NCBI GenBank assembly: GCA_902544065.1
Contig: CACCAS010000005.1
Coordinates: 1-64,000, forward strand
From: an uncultured Pelagibacteraceae bacterium
Lineage (GTDB): Bacteria > Pseudomonadota > Alphaproteobacteria > Pelagibacterales > AG-422-B15
Length of the DNA: 64,000 nt
Reading direction: 5' to 3'
Shown here one piece after another: positions 7,797 to 16,770 of this stretch. Every line of letters starts with the position of its first letter. The stretch's first letter is position 1. A program made the position numbers and the translations under genes. The notes beneath the pieces were generated by a model, which was not told the DNA's origin, did not search any database, and saw only the letters and a program-made list of their open reading frames with translations.

Positions 7797-10484
7797 TTAG
7801 GAGTTTACCAAATTTTTAAATACAAATTGAAGTATACCTCCTGTTTCAAGATATTCAATTTCAGTAATAGTATTTACTAACAATCGAATTTTAATTTTTT
7901 TTGTTTTCCCATTACTGTATTTAATTGATGCAAAATAAAAACTCTGTGGTCTCAAGTTTTCTTCAATATCTAAAATATTAATAGTCTCAGATCCTAACAA
8001 TTTTAATGATTTTCTATTATCTTTACCTTCAAATTTAAAAGGCAAGACACCCATACCAACTAGATTAGATCTATGTATTCTCTCATAAGATTCAGCAATA
8101 ACCGCTTTAACACCTAGTAACTTTGTACCTTTTGCAGCCCAATCTCTTGACGATCCCATCCCATAATCTTTTCCTGCAATAACGATTAAAGGTGTTTTGG
8201 CTTTATGATATTTGATTGAAGCGTCGTAAATAGACATTTGTTTTTTTGAAGGATAATGAATTGTATAACCTCCTTCGATATTATTCAGCATTTCATTTTT
8301 AATTCTAATATTAGCAAATGTACCTCTCATCATAACTTGATGATTCCCTCTTCTGGCACCGAAAGAATTAAAATCATTTTTTTTAATTTTTTTATCTTTT
8401 AGATAGTCACCCGCTGGACCATCATCTTTTATTGCTCCAGCGGGGCTAATATGGTCAGTAGTTACTGAGTCTCCAAAAATACCAAGAATATTTGCTTCCT
8501 TAATATCACTTATATTATTTTGGTTTAATTTTAAATCTTTAAAGAAAGGTGGGTGTTGAACATATGTTGAATTTTTATTCCATTTATAAGTCAAGCCTGT
8601 AGGAGCTTTAACTGCATTCCATTTTTCATCTCCTTTAAATACATTTTTATATCTTTGTTTATAGAGTTGAGAATTAATAGTTTTGTTTATTATTTTTTGA
8701 ATTTCTTTATTGCTTGGCCATATGTCTTTTAAATATATATTTTTACCTTTAGTGCTAATGCCAATTGGATCTTTATTTAAATTTATTTTTGTTGAACCGG
8801 CAAGTGCATAGGCAACAACTAGAGGTGGAGACGCTAAATAATTGGCTTTAACAAACGGGTTGATTCTTCCTTCAAAATTTCTATTTCCAGATAATACACC
8901 GCTGACTATGAGATTATTTTTAGTAATAGTATTTGATATATTTTTATCAAGAGGTCCAGAATTTCCAATACAAGTCGTGCATCCAAAACCAACTAAATGA
9001 AATCCTAATTTATCTAAATATTTTTGTAATCCTGATTTTGTTAAATAGTCAGTTACTATTTTTGAGCCTGGTGCAAGTGAAGTCTTTACCCAAGGTTTAC
9101 TTTTTAACCCTAACACAGCAGCCTTTTTTGCAAGCAATCCTGCTCCTACCATCACACTTGGGTTTGATGTGTTGGTGCAGCTTGTAATTGCAGCTATGGC
9201 CACATGACCATGGTCTATTTCAAATTTTGCACCTTTAACTCTAGATAAATTAACAAGTTTTTTTTGTGAGAACTCTGTTTTGAGTGACTTCAAGAATTCA
9301 TCTGAAACTTTTGATAGAACTATTTTATCTTGAGGTCTCTTAGGTCCTGCCAGACTTGGTAATATGTGTGACAAGTTTAATTGTATTTTGTCAGTATAAA
9401 CCCTGTCATTTTTTTTATAATCTTCCCATAGCCCTTGAAGTTTTGCGTATTTTTTTACAAGCTGTATACCATTTTCATCTCTACCACTTACTTTTAAGAA
9501 TTTGATTGTTTCTTCATCAATTGGAAAAAAACCACATGTTGCTCCATACTCAGGAGCCATATTTGAAATTGTAGCTCTGTCAGGTATAGATAATTCTTTA
9601 AGTCCCTCGCCAAAGAATTCTACAAACTTACCAACTACCCCTTTTTTTCTTAGTTGTTCTGTAATTGTAAGAACTAAATCTGTAGCAGTTATACCTTCTT
9701 TAATTTTACCTTTAATTTCAAAACCGATTACCTCAGGGACAACCATTGAAATTGGTTGACCAAGCATTGCAGCCTCAGCTTCAATACCGCCAACTCCCCA
9801 ACCAAGTACTGATAAGCCATTGATCATTGTAGTATGACTATCGGTTCCAACCACTGTATCAGGATATGCTAGATCTACTTTCTTATTATTAATCAATGTA
9901 CTTGAAGACCATATTGTTTTAGCAAGATACTCTAAATTTACTTGATGACATATCCCTGTTCCCGGTGGAACAACACGAAAATTATCAAATGATTTTTGTC
10001 CCCATCTAAGAAATTCGTATCGTTCAATATTTCTTTTATATTCAAGATCGACATTTGCTTTATGTGCAGAAGCTGAGCCAAATTTGTCAACCATAACTGA
10101 GTGATCGATCACAAGATCGACGGGAGATAAAGGGTTAATCTTTTTGGGATCACCTTTTTTGTCTTTTATCGCAGAACGCATCGAAGCAAGATCAACCACC
10201 GCGGGTACTCCAGTAAAATCCTGCATAAGAACTCTAGCTGGTCTAAAATTAATTTCTTTTGCTATTTTTTTTTGCTTTTTCCATTTTTGAAACTCAAGTA
10301 TATCACTTTTCAAGACAGTTTTATCATCTTCGTATCTGATAAGATTTTCAAGAAGCACCTTAATTGAATAAGGCAAAGATGATACATTCTTCAATCCATT
10401 TTTTTCAGCTTGTTTAAGACTATAATATGTATAGGTCTTTTTGCCGATTTTTAGTGTTTTTTTTGTTTTAAAGCTATCGTACAT
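7797..10484 (-). CDS. acnA: Aconitate hydratase A
   Basis: This cytoplasmic 4Fe-4S enzyme converts citrate to isocitrate in the TCA cycle. The cluster ligands are visible in CTNTSNPSVM and FGCTTCIGNSGPL, and the C-terminal swivel domain contains KDYGMGSSRDWAAKG. With the ATG at 10484 the protein has 895 residues, normal for AcnA/IRP-type aconitases. The frame stays open to a TTG at 10532, but those bases form the -35 box of a good promoter, so the ATG is preferred. The gene stands alone, divergent from the ccm operon. The first enzymes of the cycle are absent, but the later ones lie at 30-44 kb. Confidence 0.95.
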   Translation of the reverse strand: MYDSFKTKKTLKIGKKTYTYYSLKQAEKNGLKNVSSLPYSIKVLLENLIRYEDDKTVLKSDILEFQKWKKQKKIAKEINFRPARVLMQDFTGVPAVVDLASMRSAIKDKKGDPKKINPLSPVDLVIDHSVMVDKFGSASAHKANVDLEYKRNIERYEFLRWGQKSFDNFRVVPPGTGICHQVNLEYLAKTIWSSSTLINNKKVDLAYPDTVVGTDSHTTMINGLSVLGWGVGGIEAEAAMLGQPISMVVPEVIGFEIKGKIKEGITATDLVLTITEQLRKKGVVGKFVEFFGEGLKELSIPDRATISNMAPEYGATCGFFPIDEETIKFLKVSGRDENGIQLVKKYAKLQGLWEDYKKNDRVYTDKIQLNLSHILPSLAGPKRPQDKIVLSKVSDEFLKSLKTEFSQKKLVNLSRVKGAKFEIDHGHVAIAAITSCTNTSNPSVMVGAGLLAKKAAVLGLKSKPWVKTSLAPGSKIVTDYLTKSGLQKYLDKLGFHLVGFGCTTCIGNSGPLDKNISNTITKNNLIVSGVLSGNRNFEGRINPFVKANYLASPPLVVAYALAGSTKINLNKDPIGISTKGKNIYLKDIWPSNKEIQKIINKTINSQLYKQRYKNVFKGDEKWNAVKAPTGLTYKWNKNSTYVQHPPFFKDLKLNQNNISDIKEANILGIFGDSVTTDHISPAGAIKDDGPAGDYLKDKKIKKNDFNSFGARRGNHQVMMRGTFANIRIKNEMLNNIEGGYTIHYPSKKQMSIYDASIKYHKAKTPLIVIAGKDYGMGSSRDWAAKGTKLLGVKAVIAESYERIHRSNLVGMGVLPFKFEGKDNRKSLKLLGSETINILDIEENLRPQSFYFASIKYSNGKTKKIKIRLLVNTITEIEYLETGGILQFVFKNLVNS

Positions 10485-10503
10485 AGAGGGTTTACTGGAT
10501 GTA

Positions 10504-10532
10504 TTAATAAGACTAATTTGAACAGCTATCAA
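10504..10532 (-). promoter_or_regulatory. acnA promoter
   Basis: On the minus strand TTGATA (10527-10532) is followed after 17 bases by TATTAA (10504-10509). These match the sigma-70 consensus at five and four of six positions. Transcription would begin near 10497, about 13 bases before the ATG at 10484. This rules against the upstream TTG as the start codon. Confidence 0.5.
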
Positions 10533-10545
10533 TAGAAAGTTTAAT

Positions 10546-11145
10546 ATGAATGAACTAAAAATTGAGGACTTAACTTGTTATAGAGGTGATAACTTAGTCC
10601 TAAAAGATCTAAATACAAAGCTTAAATCTGGTGAGACACTTGTAATCAGAGGCAGCAATGGATCTGGTAAAACCACACTTCTAAGGGTGCTATCAAATTT
10701 TATAAAATCGTACAATGGGAAAATACTCTTTAATGATCACAATGTACTTGAAGATGCTAATTACAGAAACTGTTTCAATTTTGTAGGTCAAAAGAATTCT
10801 CTCAAAGATAATCTATCGGTTAAAAATAATTTAAAGCTATGGGAAATTATCTATCAAAAAAATATTTATTATTCAAAACTTTTAGAAGATTTTCATATGT
10901 CACACCTTGTTGAAAGAGATGTTGGTTCTTTAAGTGATGGGCAAAAAAAGTGCATATCACTTCTCAGGCTTAATTTTACAGAAAGTAAGATATGGTATTT
11001 AGATGAGCCTTTTGTTTTTTTAGATGAAGAAAATAGTCAAATATTAATTCAAAAAATTAAAAATTTTAACACTAATAATGGGATTGTGATTATTACTTCG
11101 AATATCAATTTACAAAATACTTTTACAAACGAAATTAAAATTTAA
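10546..11145 (+). CDS. ccmA: Heme exporter ATP-binding protein CcmA
   Basis: This 199-residue ABC ATPase of the CcmAB complex uses ATP to release heme-loaded CcmE from CcmC during cytochrome c maturation. It shows Walker A RGSNGSGKTT near residue 35, the signature LSDGQKK and Walker B IWYLDEP. The length matches CcmA. The gene opens an uninterrupted plus-strand operon, ccmABCDEFGH. Its promoter must lie in the short gap to divergent acnA, but I see no strong candidate there. Confidence 0.93.
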   Translation: MNELKIEDLTCYRGDNLVLKDLNTKLKSGETLVIRGSNGSGKTTLLRVLSNFIKSYNGKILFNDHNVLEDANYRNCFNFVGQKNSLKDNLSVKNNLKLWEIIYQKNIYYSKLLEDFHMSHLVERDVGSLSDGQKKCISLLRLNFTESKIWYLDEPFVFLDEENSQILIQKIKNFNTNNGIVIITSNINLQNTFTNEIKI

Positions 11146-11154
11146 ATAATCATT

Positions 11155-11778
11155 ATGTTTGCATTGCTCAAGAGAGATTTATATTTAGCATTATACTCAA
11201 GCTCAAGTTTTTTTTATACTTCTTCTTTTTTTGTTTTAGTGTTAATCATTTTACCATTTTTGTTTGGTACAAATGATGTCCAACTTCAGGTTTTGTTTAA
11301 AGGTATAATTTGGATAGGATTATCATTATCAATTTTACTAACTATGGAAAGAATCTTTAATGCCGATTATGAAGATGGAAATTTAGATATTATTATTCAA
11401 CGAAATCCATCATTAGAAACTATTATAATTAGTAAATATATAACTCACTGGATAGTTTATTGCTTACCGTTGTTCATTATACTTCCGATATTGAGCTTTT
11501 TATTTTATGTAAGTTTAGATAGTTTTTTTCTAATTTTTCTGAATCTTTTTTTTGGATCTCTTGGGATGGTTTTTATAGTAACATTTGTTAGCGCTTTGAC
11601 TCTTGGTGCAAAAAGAACCATATTTCTAAAAGCAGTAATTGTAATACCGCTATTTGTCCCTTTTCTTATATTTGGCACAAACCTTGAGTCTTGGCCTATT
11701 TTGTTGGCACTTTCCATGATGTCTTTTGTTCTTTCAATGTATGTCTCAGCATATGGTCTGCGTCTATATGTGGAATAG
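11155..11778 (+). CDS. ccmB: Heme exporter membrane protein CcmB
   Basis: This 207-residue polytopic inner-membrane protein has about six hydrophobic segments. It is the permease partner of CcmA. Family features include an N-terminal LLKRDLYLALYSSSSFFY and a charged cytoplasmic patch (ERIFNADYEDGNLDIII). The gene starts 9 bases after ccmA, and position within the ccm operon supports the call. Slightly shorter than the roughly 220 residues of E. coli CcmB. Confidence 0.92.
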   Translation: MFALLKRDLYLALYSSSSFFYTSSFFVLVLIILPFLFGTNDVQLQVLFKGIIWIGLSLSILLTMERIFNADYEDGNLDIIIQRNPSLETIIISKYITHWIVYCLPLFIILPILSFLFYVSLDSFFLIFLNLFFGSLGMVFIVTFVSALTLGAKRTIFLKAVIVIPLFVPFLIFGTNLESWPILLALSMMSFVLSMYVSAYGLRLYVE

Positions 11779-11811
11779 AAATAATTATGAATAAATATAT
11801 ATCTATAGGAA

Positions 11812-12519
11812 ATGAATTTAAGATTAACAAATAAGCAAATCAATATAATTGAAAAAGCAAATCCATTTCTCATAGTATCAACTGTAGTTGCTTTTACCTT
11901 TGGGTTATATTTTTCGTTATTACAATCTCCACCTGATTATATTCAAGGGGATTCAATGAGGATTATGTACATACATGTTCCGTCTGCCTGGTTTGCTCTT
12001 TTGGCATATACCATACTTGCTGGCTCTTCAGTTCTTTGGTTTATTACTAGAAATCCAATCTTTAGTATAATTGCAAGGTCGATTGCACAAATAGGAATGA
12101 TATTCACATTAATTTCACTTGTGACTGGAAGCATATGGGGAAAGCCTACTTGGGGCGTATGGTGGGTATGGGATGCAAGATTGACATCAATGTTATTATT
12201 ATTCTTTTTGTATTTGGCATATATATTTTTATGGCAGTCTATTACCAATAAAGACCTTGCTTCTAAAATATCTGCAGCTTTGGCAATTGTTGGTTTTGTG
12301 AATATTCCAATTATAAAATTTTCTGTTGATTGGTGGAATACATTGCATCAACCAGCAACTATTTCAAAGCTTTCTTCGCCAAGTATTGATATATCGATGA
12401 TGGTACCACTTTTTATAATGACGCTTGCAACTTTTCTTTTTTTGATAACAGTTTTCTTTATCAGATTAAGAATAGAAATATTAGATAACAAGATCTTAAG
12501 AATAAGAGAAGTAAAATGA
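11812..12519 (+). CDS. ccmC: Heme handling protein CcmC
   Basis: This 235-residue inner-membrane protein presents heme to CcmE in the periplasm. The tryptophan-rich WWD motif TWGVWWVWDARLT is intact, with six transmembrane segments. Heme-ligand histidines are likely in the MYIHVPSAW and TLHQPAT loops. A TAGGAA ribosome site precedes the ATG. The last codons overlap ccmD by four bases (ATGA), which suggests translational coupling. Confidence 0.95.
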   Translation: MNLRLTNKQINIIEKANPFLIVSTVVAFTFGLYFSLLQSPPDYIQGDSMRIMYIHVPSAWFALLAYTILAGSSVLWFITRNPIFSIIARSIAQIGMIFTLISLVTGSIWGKPTWGVWWVWDARLTSMLLLFFLYLAYIFLWQSITNKDLASKISAALAIVGFVNIPIIKFSVDWWNTLHQPATISKLSSPSIDISMMVPLFIMTLATFLFLITVFFIRLRIEILDNKILRIREVK

Positions 12520-12671
12520 ATGAGCTTATAAGTATGGGAGGATATGCACCCTTTATTTGGTCTGCTTATGGATTCTTTTTCATTACTATAATAATACTAT
12601 TTACCACAAACTTCCTGAGATTAAAAAAAAGAGAAGAAGTATTAAATAAAATAAATAACAACCGTGACTGA
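12516..12671 (+). CDS. ccmD: Heme exporter subunit CcmD (51 residues)
   Basis: This short frame fills the gap between ccmC and ccmE and overlaps both (ATGA with ccmC; 8 bases with ccmE). It encodes 51 residues with an N-terminal GGYAPFIWSAY segment, one transmembrane helix (about residues 16-34) and a basic C-terminal tail (LRLKKREE). That is the classic CcmD plan: a small integral protein that stabilises the CcmABC-CcmE complex. CcmD is easily missed because of its size, but its position and the GGYAxFIWxAY pattern make it convincing. Confidence 0.9.
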   Translation: MNELISMGGYAPFIWSAYGFFFITIIILFTTNFLRLKKREEVLNKINNNRD

Positions 12672-13098
12672 TACAGTAAAAAAAAGACTAATTAAATTCT
12701 TAGTAAGTTTAATTATTTTTGGAATAGCTATTTTAATAATAGTTTACAATTTAAGAGATAATATTGTTTATTTCTATAGTCCTTCAGAAATTATAGAAAA
12801 CAATCAAACAGGTAGCCAAATTGTCAGGCTTGGTGGATTAGTTGAATCTGAGTCAGTTATGAGTGATGGAGATAGTATTTTTCATTTTAAAATAACTGAT
12901 GGCCAAGAGCAAATAAGCGTCAAATACCAAGGAATACTGCCTAATTTATTTGCTGAGGAAAAGGGGGTTGTTGTAGAAGGGATATATATGAACGACGGAC
13001 GCTTTATTGCTAATAAAGTTTTGGCTAAGCATGATGAAAATTATATGCCACCCGAAGTTATAAAATCACTAAAAGAAACTGGTAAGTGGCAGGAATAA
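12664..13098 (+). CDS. ccmE: Periplasmic heme chaperone CcmE
   Basis: CcmE carries heme covalently from CcmC to the CcmF ligase. The 144-residue protein has an N-terminal membrane anchor (residues 9-28) and a small OB-fold domain. The heme-binding His123 and nearby Tyr127 form HxxxY (HDENY), as in E. coli His130/Tyr134. Translation begins at a GTG overlapping the end of ccmD. The stop TAA shares its last base with the ATG of ccmF. Confidence 0.95.
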   Translation: MTDTVKKRLIKFLVSLIIFGIAILIIVYNLRDNIVYFYSPSEIIENNQTGSQIVRLGGLVESESVMSDGDSIFHFKITDGQEQISVKYQGILPNLFAEEKGVVVEGIYMNDGRFIANKVLAKHDENYMPPEVIKSLKETGKWQE

Positions 13099-15008
13099 TG
13101 AGTCTAGCTATAAATTATATTGCAAATTCATTATTAATTTTATGTTTAGTAACCTCGATAATCCAATCAAGGTTTCTATTTAGAATTCAGAATTATAATT
13201 TACTTAGTATATCGCAAATTTCAGCAATTCAGTTTCTATCAATTTTAGTTTCTTTTGTTATATTAATATTTTTATTTATAACTTCTGATTTTAATTTCGA
13301 CTTAGTCTATTTTCATTCTCATTCTGAGAAACCACTTATCTACAAGTTGTCTGGTGTATGGGGAAACCATGAAGGAAGTATGTTGCTCTGGATACTAATA
13401 TTGGTATTGTTTAACTTTTTATTTTCCCTCTCAAAATCAAGTTCTCAAAAGTTTAAAGAAATAACTGTAGCAGTTCAAAGCTTAATGATATTTGGCTTCG
13501 TATTATTTTTATTAGTCCTTTCAAATCCTTTTAACATAAATAATGAAAATTTTAGTGATGGGTTAGGGCTTAATCCAATTCTACAGGATCCACTATTAGC
13601 AATTCATCCGCCAATTTTGTACATAGGTTATGTCGGATTTTCACTTATTTTTAGTTTATCTATTACTGGTCTCTTAACTAGTGAAGTTGATAAAAAATGG
13701 GCTACCATTGCAAAGCCATGGGTGTTTGCTGCATGGTCTTTTCTAACAGCAGGTATCGCTCTAGGGTCCTATTGGGCGTATTATGAATTGGGATGGGGTG
13801 GATACTGGTTTTGGGATCCCGTTGAAAATGCCTCACTAATGCCCTGGCTTTCTGCAACAGCCTTAATACATTGTGTTGTTGTTTTACAGAGAAAAAATAC
13901 GATGCAGTCTTGGACAATGGTTCTTGCAATTCTAACATTTTCACTAAGTTTAGCTGGAACCTTTCTCGTTAGGTCAGGAGTTTTAAATTCAGTCCATACA
14001 TTTGCTTCTGATCCAGGTAGAGGCTTATTCATTTTAATATTTTTATTCATTATCCTAAGCTCTTCATTTATATTATTCGCTTTAAAATCAGAAAAGATTG
14101 ATAAGCCTTCTTCACATAATATTTCCAGTAGAAATACAGGCATAATGGTAAATAATTGGCTCCTTATATCAATTTTGATCGTAGTATTTCTTGGCACCAT
14201 GTATCCGTTAGCAACGGACCTTCTCTATAATCAAAGCCTAACCGTAGGTCCTCAATATTATGCAATGAGTATTACGCCTATTATTATTCTTTTTTTATTC
14301 TTCATGATTCTTTCTCCACAATTAAGCTGGGGAGAAAGCAAGCTCTTAAAAATTTTAAATGAAATGAGATACATATTGGTTTCTTGTTTAACGATTACTT
14401 TCCTAACAACTTTATACCATGACTTATTTAACATTACCGAAATATTAATCATTTTATTGAGCTTGATTTTAATAATGTCCTCACTGTCTTCCGGTCTTAA
14501 TTTTAAAAGTACTAAGGTTATTGTGAAGTCAAATTTTGGTCAAAGCATGGCTCATGCAGGTTTTGGGATTTTTATGTTAGCAGTTGTTAGCAATGCTGTA
14601 TATTCACAAGAAAAGATTTATGATGCAAAAGTTGGCAGCAAGCTTCAATTAGATAAATACATTTTTGATTTTAAAAATATTGAACAAGAAGAAAAAGTTA
14701 ATTTTAATTCAATAAAGGCCTATTTATCTTTGTCTAAAAGTGGTAAAGATTTAGGTGAATTTACACCTGAGATTCGCTTTTACTCTGATCCACCGACAAT
14801 AACTTCTGAGACAAGCATTATTCACCAATTCTTCTCAGATGTTTACGTAGTAATGAACGTTCCTCAAAATCAAGAGTCGATTAGTCTTAGACTACATATT
14901 AAGCCATTTATGAATATTCTTTGGTTAGGAGTGGTCATGATTATATTAGGTGGAATAATAACAGCAATTTTGAACAGAAATAATTATAGAGAAAATGAAA
15001 TTAATTAA
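13098..15008 (+). CDS. ccmF: Heme lyase subunit CcmF
   Basis: This large polytopic inner-membrane protein is the core of the synthetase that attaches heme to apocytochrome c. The tryptophan-rich signature GWGGYWFWDPVENASLMPW and many transmembrane helices are visible. I start at the ATG at 13098, which has AGGA just upstream and overlaps the ccmE stop by one base. That gives 636 residues. An in-frame GTG at 13086 would add four residues. The 3' end overlaps the next gene by 14 bases. Confidence 0.95.
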   Translation: MSLAINYIANSLLILCLVTSIIQSRFLFRIQNYNLLSISQISAIQFLSILVSFVILIFLFITSDFNFDLVYFHSHSEKPLIYKLSGVWGNHEGSMLLWILILVLFNFLFSLSKSSSQKFKEITVAVQSLMIFGFVLFLLVLSNPFNINNENFSDGLGLNPILQDPLLAIHPPILYIGYVGFSLIFSLSITGLLTSEVDKKWATIAKPWVFAAWSFLTAGIALGSYWAYYELGWGGYWFWDPVENASLMPWLSATALIHCVVVLQRKNTMQSWTMVLAILTFSLSLAGTFLVRSGVLNSVHTFASDPGRGLFILIFLFIILSSSFILFALKSEKIDKPSSHNISSRNTGIMVNNWLLISILIVVFLGTMYPLATDLLYNQSLTVGPQYYAMSITPIIILFLFFMILSPQLSWGESKLLKILNEMRYILVSCLTITFLTTLYHDLFNITEILIILLSLILIMSSLSSGLNFKSTKVIVKSNFGQSMAHAGFGIFMLAVVSNAVYSQEKIYDAKVGSKLQLDKYIFDFKNIEQEEKVNFNSIKAYLSLSKSGKDLGEFTPEIRFYSDPPTITSETSIIHQFFSDVYVVMNVPQNQESISLRLHIKPFMNILWLGVVMIILGGIITAILNRNNYRENEIN

Positions 15009-15513
15009 ATTATCACCACTTATTATTATAGTCCTAGTATGTATTTTTTTCTTTTTTTCTCTTAATAATGATACGACAAAATTATCATCACCTTTAGTTG
15101 GAAAAGAGGTGCCTGAATTTTCAGTCGATCGTTTGTTTAATAATGGAAAAATGACTAATAAAGATTTAATTAGCGATGAACCTATCGTATTAAATATTTG
15201 GTCATCGTGGTGTATTCCCTGCCGAGCAGAACATGATGTACTGATGGTTCTTTCGGAGTTATACGATGTGAATATTTATGGTCTTAATTATAAAGATAAT
15301 GAGGTGGAAGCTAAAAAATTTATTGAGGGATTAGGCAATCCATTTAAAAAAATTGGGGTTGATACGTCTGGTAGATCAGCCATTGATCTTGGAGTTTATG
15401 GTGTTCCGGAAACTTTTGTTATTCGAAACGGTATAATTATGTATAAGCACATCGGTCCTATACATATGAATGAATTAGATGAAAAAATTTTACCAATGAT
15501 TAAAGGATTATAA
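14995..15513 (+). CDS. ccmG: Thiol:disulfide interchange protein CcmG/DsbE
   Basis: This membrane-tethered periplasmic thioredoxin-like protein of 172 residues has an N-terminal anchor (about residues 7-22). The redox motif WCIPC (Cys73, Cys76) sits in a thioredoxin fold, followed by GVYGVPETFVI with the cis-proline. It keeps the CxxCH motif of apocytochrome c reduced before heme attachment. It overlaps ccmF by 14 bases and is followed by ccmH after 3 bases. Confidence 0.93.
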   Translation: MKLIKLSPLIIIVLVCIFFFFSLNNDTTKLSSPLVGKEVPEFSVDRLFNNGKMTNKDLISDEPIVLNIWSSWCIPCRAEHDVLMVLSELYDVNIYGLNYKDNEVEAKKFIEGLGNPFKKIGVDTSGRSAIDLGVYGVPETFVIRNGIIMYKHIGPIHMNELDEKILPMIKGL

Positions 15514-15516
15514 TTA

Positions 15517-15882
15517 ATGAAGTTAAATTCTATTGCTATCTTGATATTTGCCTATGCTTTACTGTGCTTCCCAGTATGGGCTGAAGAGCCACGCGCAATC
15601 AATATTTTTAAAGAGGTAAGATGTTTAGTATGCCAAGGTCAAACTATACATGAGTCTAATGCTGAAATGGCTGAAGATTTAAAGACACTCATTCGTGAGA
15701 AAATTAGTGAAGGTAAGTCAGACAAAGAAATAAAAGGATTTTTAGTTGAAAAATATGGAGATTGGATATTGATGACTCCTCCAATCAAAAAACTTACTTA
15801 TGTTCTCTGGTTTGCTCCATTTATTATTATGTCTATGGGATTAATTGTTATTTTTATAAGAAGAAAAAGGGAAAAAGTCTAA
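15517..15882 (+). CDS. ccmH: Cytochrome c maturation protein CcmH (short form)
   Basis: This 121-residue protein has a signal peptide (cleavage near Ala22) and a periplasmic RCLVCQ motif with Cys36 and Cys39. A YGDWILMTPP segment follows, and a C-terminal transmembrane helix (about 98-115) ends in basic residues. This is the CcmH/CycL redox domain only; the TPR domain (CcmI/CycH) fused to it in E. coli is not here. CcmH works with CcmG in reducing apocytochrome. It is the last gene of the ccm operon. Confidence 0.93.
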   Translation: MKLNSIAILIFAYALLCFPVWAEEPRAINIFKEVRCLVCQGQTIHESNAEMAEDLKTLIREKISEGKSDKEIKGFLVEKYGDWILMTPPIKKLTYVLWFAPFIIMSMGLIVIFIRRKREKV

Positions 15883-15906
15883 ATTTCGTCACTTTGTTGA
15901 TATTTT

Positions 15907-15934
15907 TTAAACAAATAAATGATTTTAATATAAT
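15907..15934 (+). promoter_or_regulatory. Candidate promoter of the acidic secreted protein gene
   Basis: A perfect TATAAT lies at 15929-15934, with a weak TTAAAC -35 element at 15907-15912 (16-base spacing). A strong AAGGAG ribosome site at about 15943 precedes the ATG at 15958. The 75-base gap after ccmH is unusually long for this region, which supports a separate transcription start. Confidence 0.4.
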
Positions 15935-15957
15935 ATAAAAACAAAGGAGTAATTCGT

Positions 15958-16278
15958 ATGAGATTAAAGATATACAGTATTCTAATATTTTTCATTTTAA
16001 GTTTAAATTTTAATTTAGCAACTGCTGGTGGCATTGAAGATGATGACTCAGCAGAAGAATCTAAAGATTACGAAAATGTTGAATTGACTACCAGTGAGGA
16101 TACTTCCGTATTGCAAGAATCGCAGGAGTCATTGTCTGAAGAGTCAGAGGAAATCATAGCTGATGGATGTGATGGAAAAACAAATGTTATTAAATGGTCT
16201 CAAGGATGCGTTACTTGGTCAGGTGGATACATAGAAGAAGGTGAAACAGCTGATACTTATGTTCGTTACGGATCATAA
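15958..16278 (+). CDS. Small acidic secreted protein of unknown function
   Basis: I do not recognise this 106-residue protein. It begins with a clear signal peptide (cleavage probably after Ala23). A low-complexity acidic stretch rich in Glu, Ser and Asp covers about residues 25-67. The C-terminal part (68-106) contains two cysteines, Cys71 and Cys84, that could form a disulfide, plus aromatic residues in IKWSQGCVTWSGGY. It should be exported to the periplasm or beyond. It has its own promoter and a strong ribosome site. The PagL-like gene follows after 3 bases, so the two are probably co-expressed. The acidic stretch suggests metal or surface interactions, but that is a guess. Confidence 0.6.
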   Translation: MRLKIYSILIFFILSLNFNLATAGGIEDDDSAEESKDYENVELTTSEDTSVLQESQESLSEESEEIIADGCDGKTNVIKWSQGCVTWSGGYIEEGETADTYVRYGS

Positions 16279-16281
16279 ATA

Positions 16282-16770
16282 GTGCTTAAGAAAATCTACC
16301 TCACTTTATTTATTACTTTCTTACTCGGAAATTTCACGTTTGCAGATCAAAAAGATAAATGGTCAATATCAATTGGTCAATTTGATGTAAATGACACAAT
16401 AGATTCTTCTGAATTTAGATTAGAGTTATTGTACGGAAATAATTTTTATGAAAACAATTATGGTTTAAAGCCATTCATTGGAGCTATGTTGAATGGTGAT
16501 AGTGGAAAGTACGCTTATACTGGTTTGAGGAAAGACTTTATTGTTTCTAAAAAATGGAACTTTACTCCAAGCTTTGCTCTAGGATATTATGATAGAGGAG
16601 ACAGTAAAGATTTAGGCTACAATTTAGAATTTAGAAGTCAGGTAGAATTTTCATATGCCATGGATGAAAGTAGGATTGGTTTTAATTTAAATCATATTTC
16701 GAATGCAAGTTTAGGAGATACAAATCCAGGAACCGAGAGTGCAACCGTTTCACTTATTAGATCATTTTAA
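16282..16770 (+). CDS. Lipid A 3-O-deacylase-like outer membrane protein (PagL / acyloxyacyl hydrolase family)
   Basis: This 162-residue protein has a signal peptide (cleavage near Ala21), alternating hydrophobic beta strands and a C-terminal Phe, as in small outer-membrane beta-barrels. The PagL catalytic pattern is present: His138 and Ser140 in NHISNASL, and a Glu152 exactly 14 residues after the His, as in Pseudomonas PagL (126/128/140). The NPGTE context also fits. It would remove the 3-linked acyl chain from lipid A. It starts with GTG 3 bases after the acidic secreted protein. Its stop overlaps the end of convergent ftsY by 4 bases. Confidence 0.75.
   Translation: MLKKIYLTLFITFLLGNFTFADQKDKWSISIGQFDVNDTIDSSEFRLELLYGNNFYENNYGLKPFIGAMLNGDSGKYAYTGLRKDFIVSKKWNFTPSFALGYYDRGDSKDLGYNLEFRSQVEFSYAMDESRIGFNLNHISNASLGDTNPGTESATVSLIRSF

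Noticed and set aside
10485-10532. In-frame TTG extension of acnA to 10532
   Set aside because: The added codons coincide with a TTGATA-17-TATTAA promoter and add residues not typical of aconitase.
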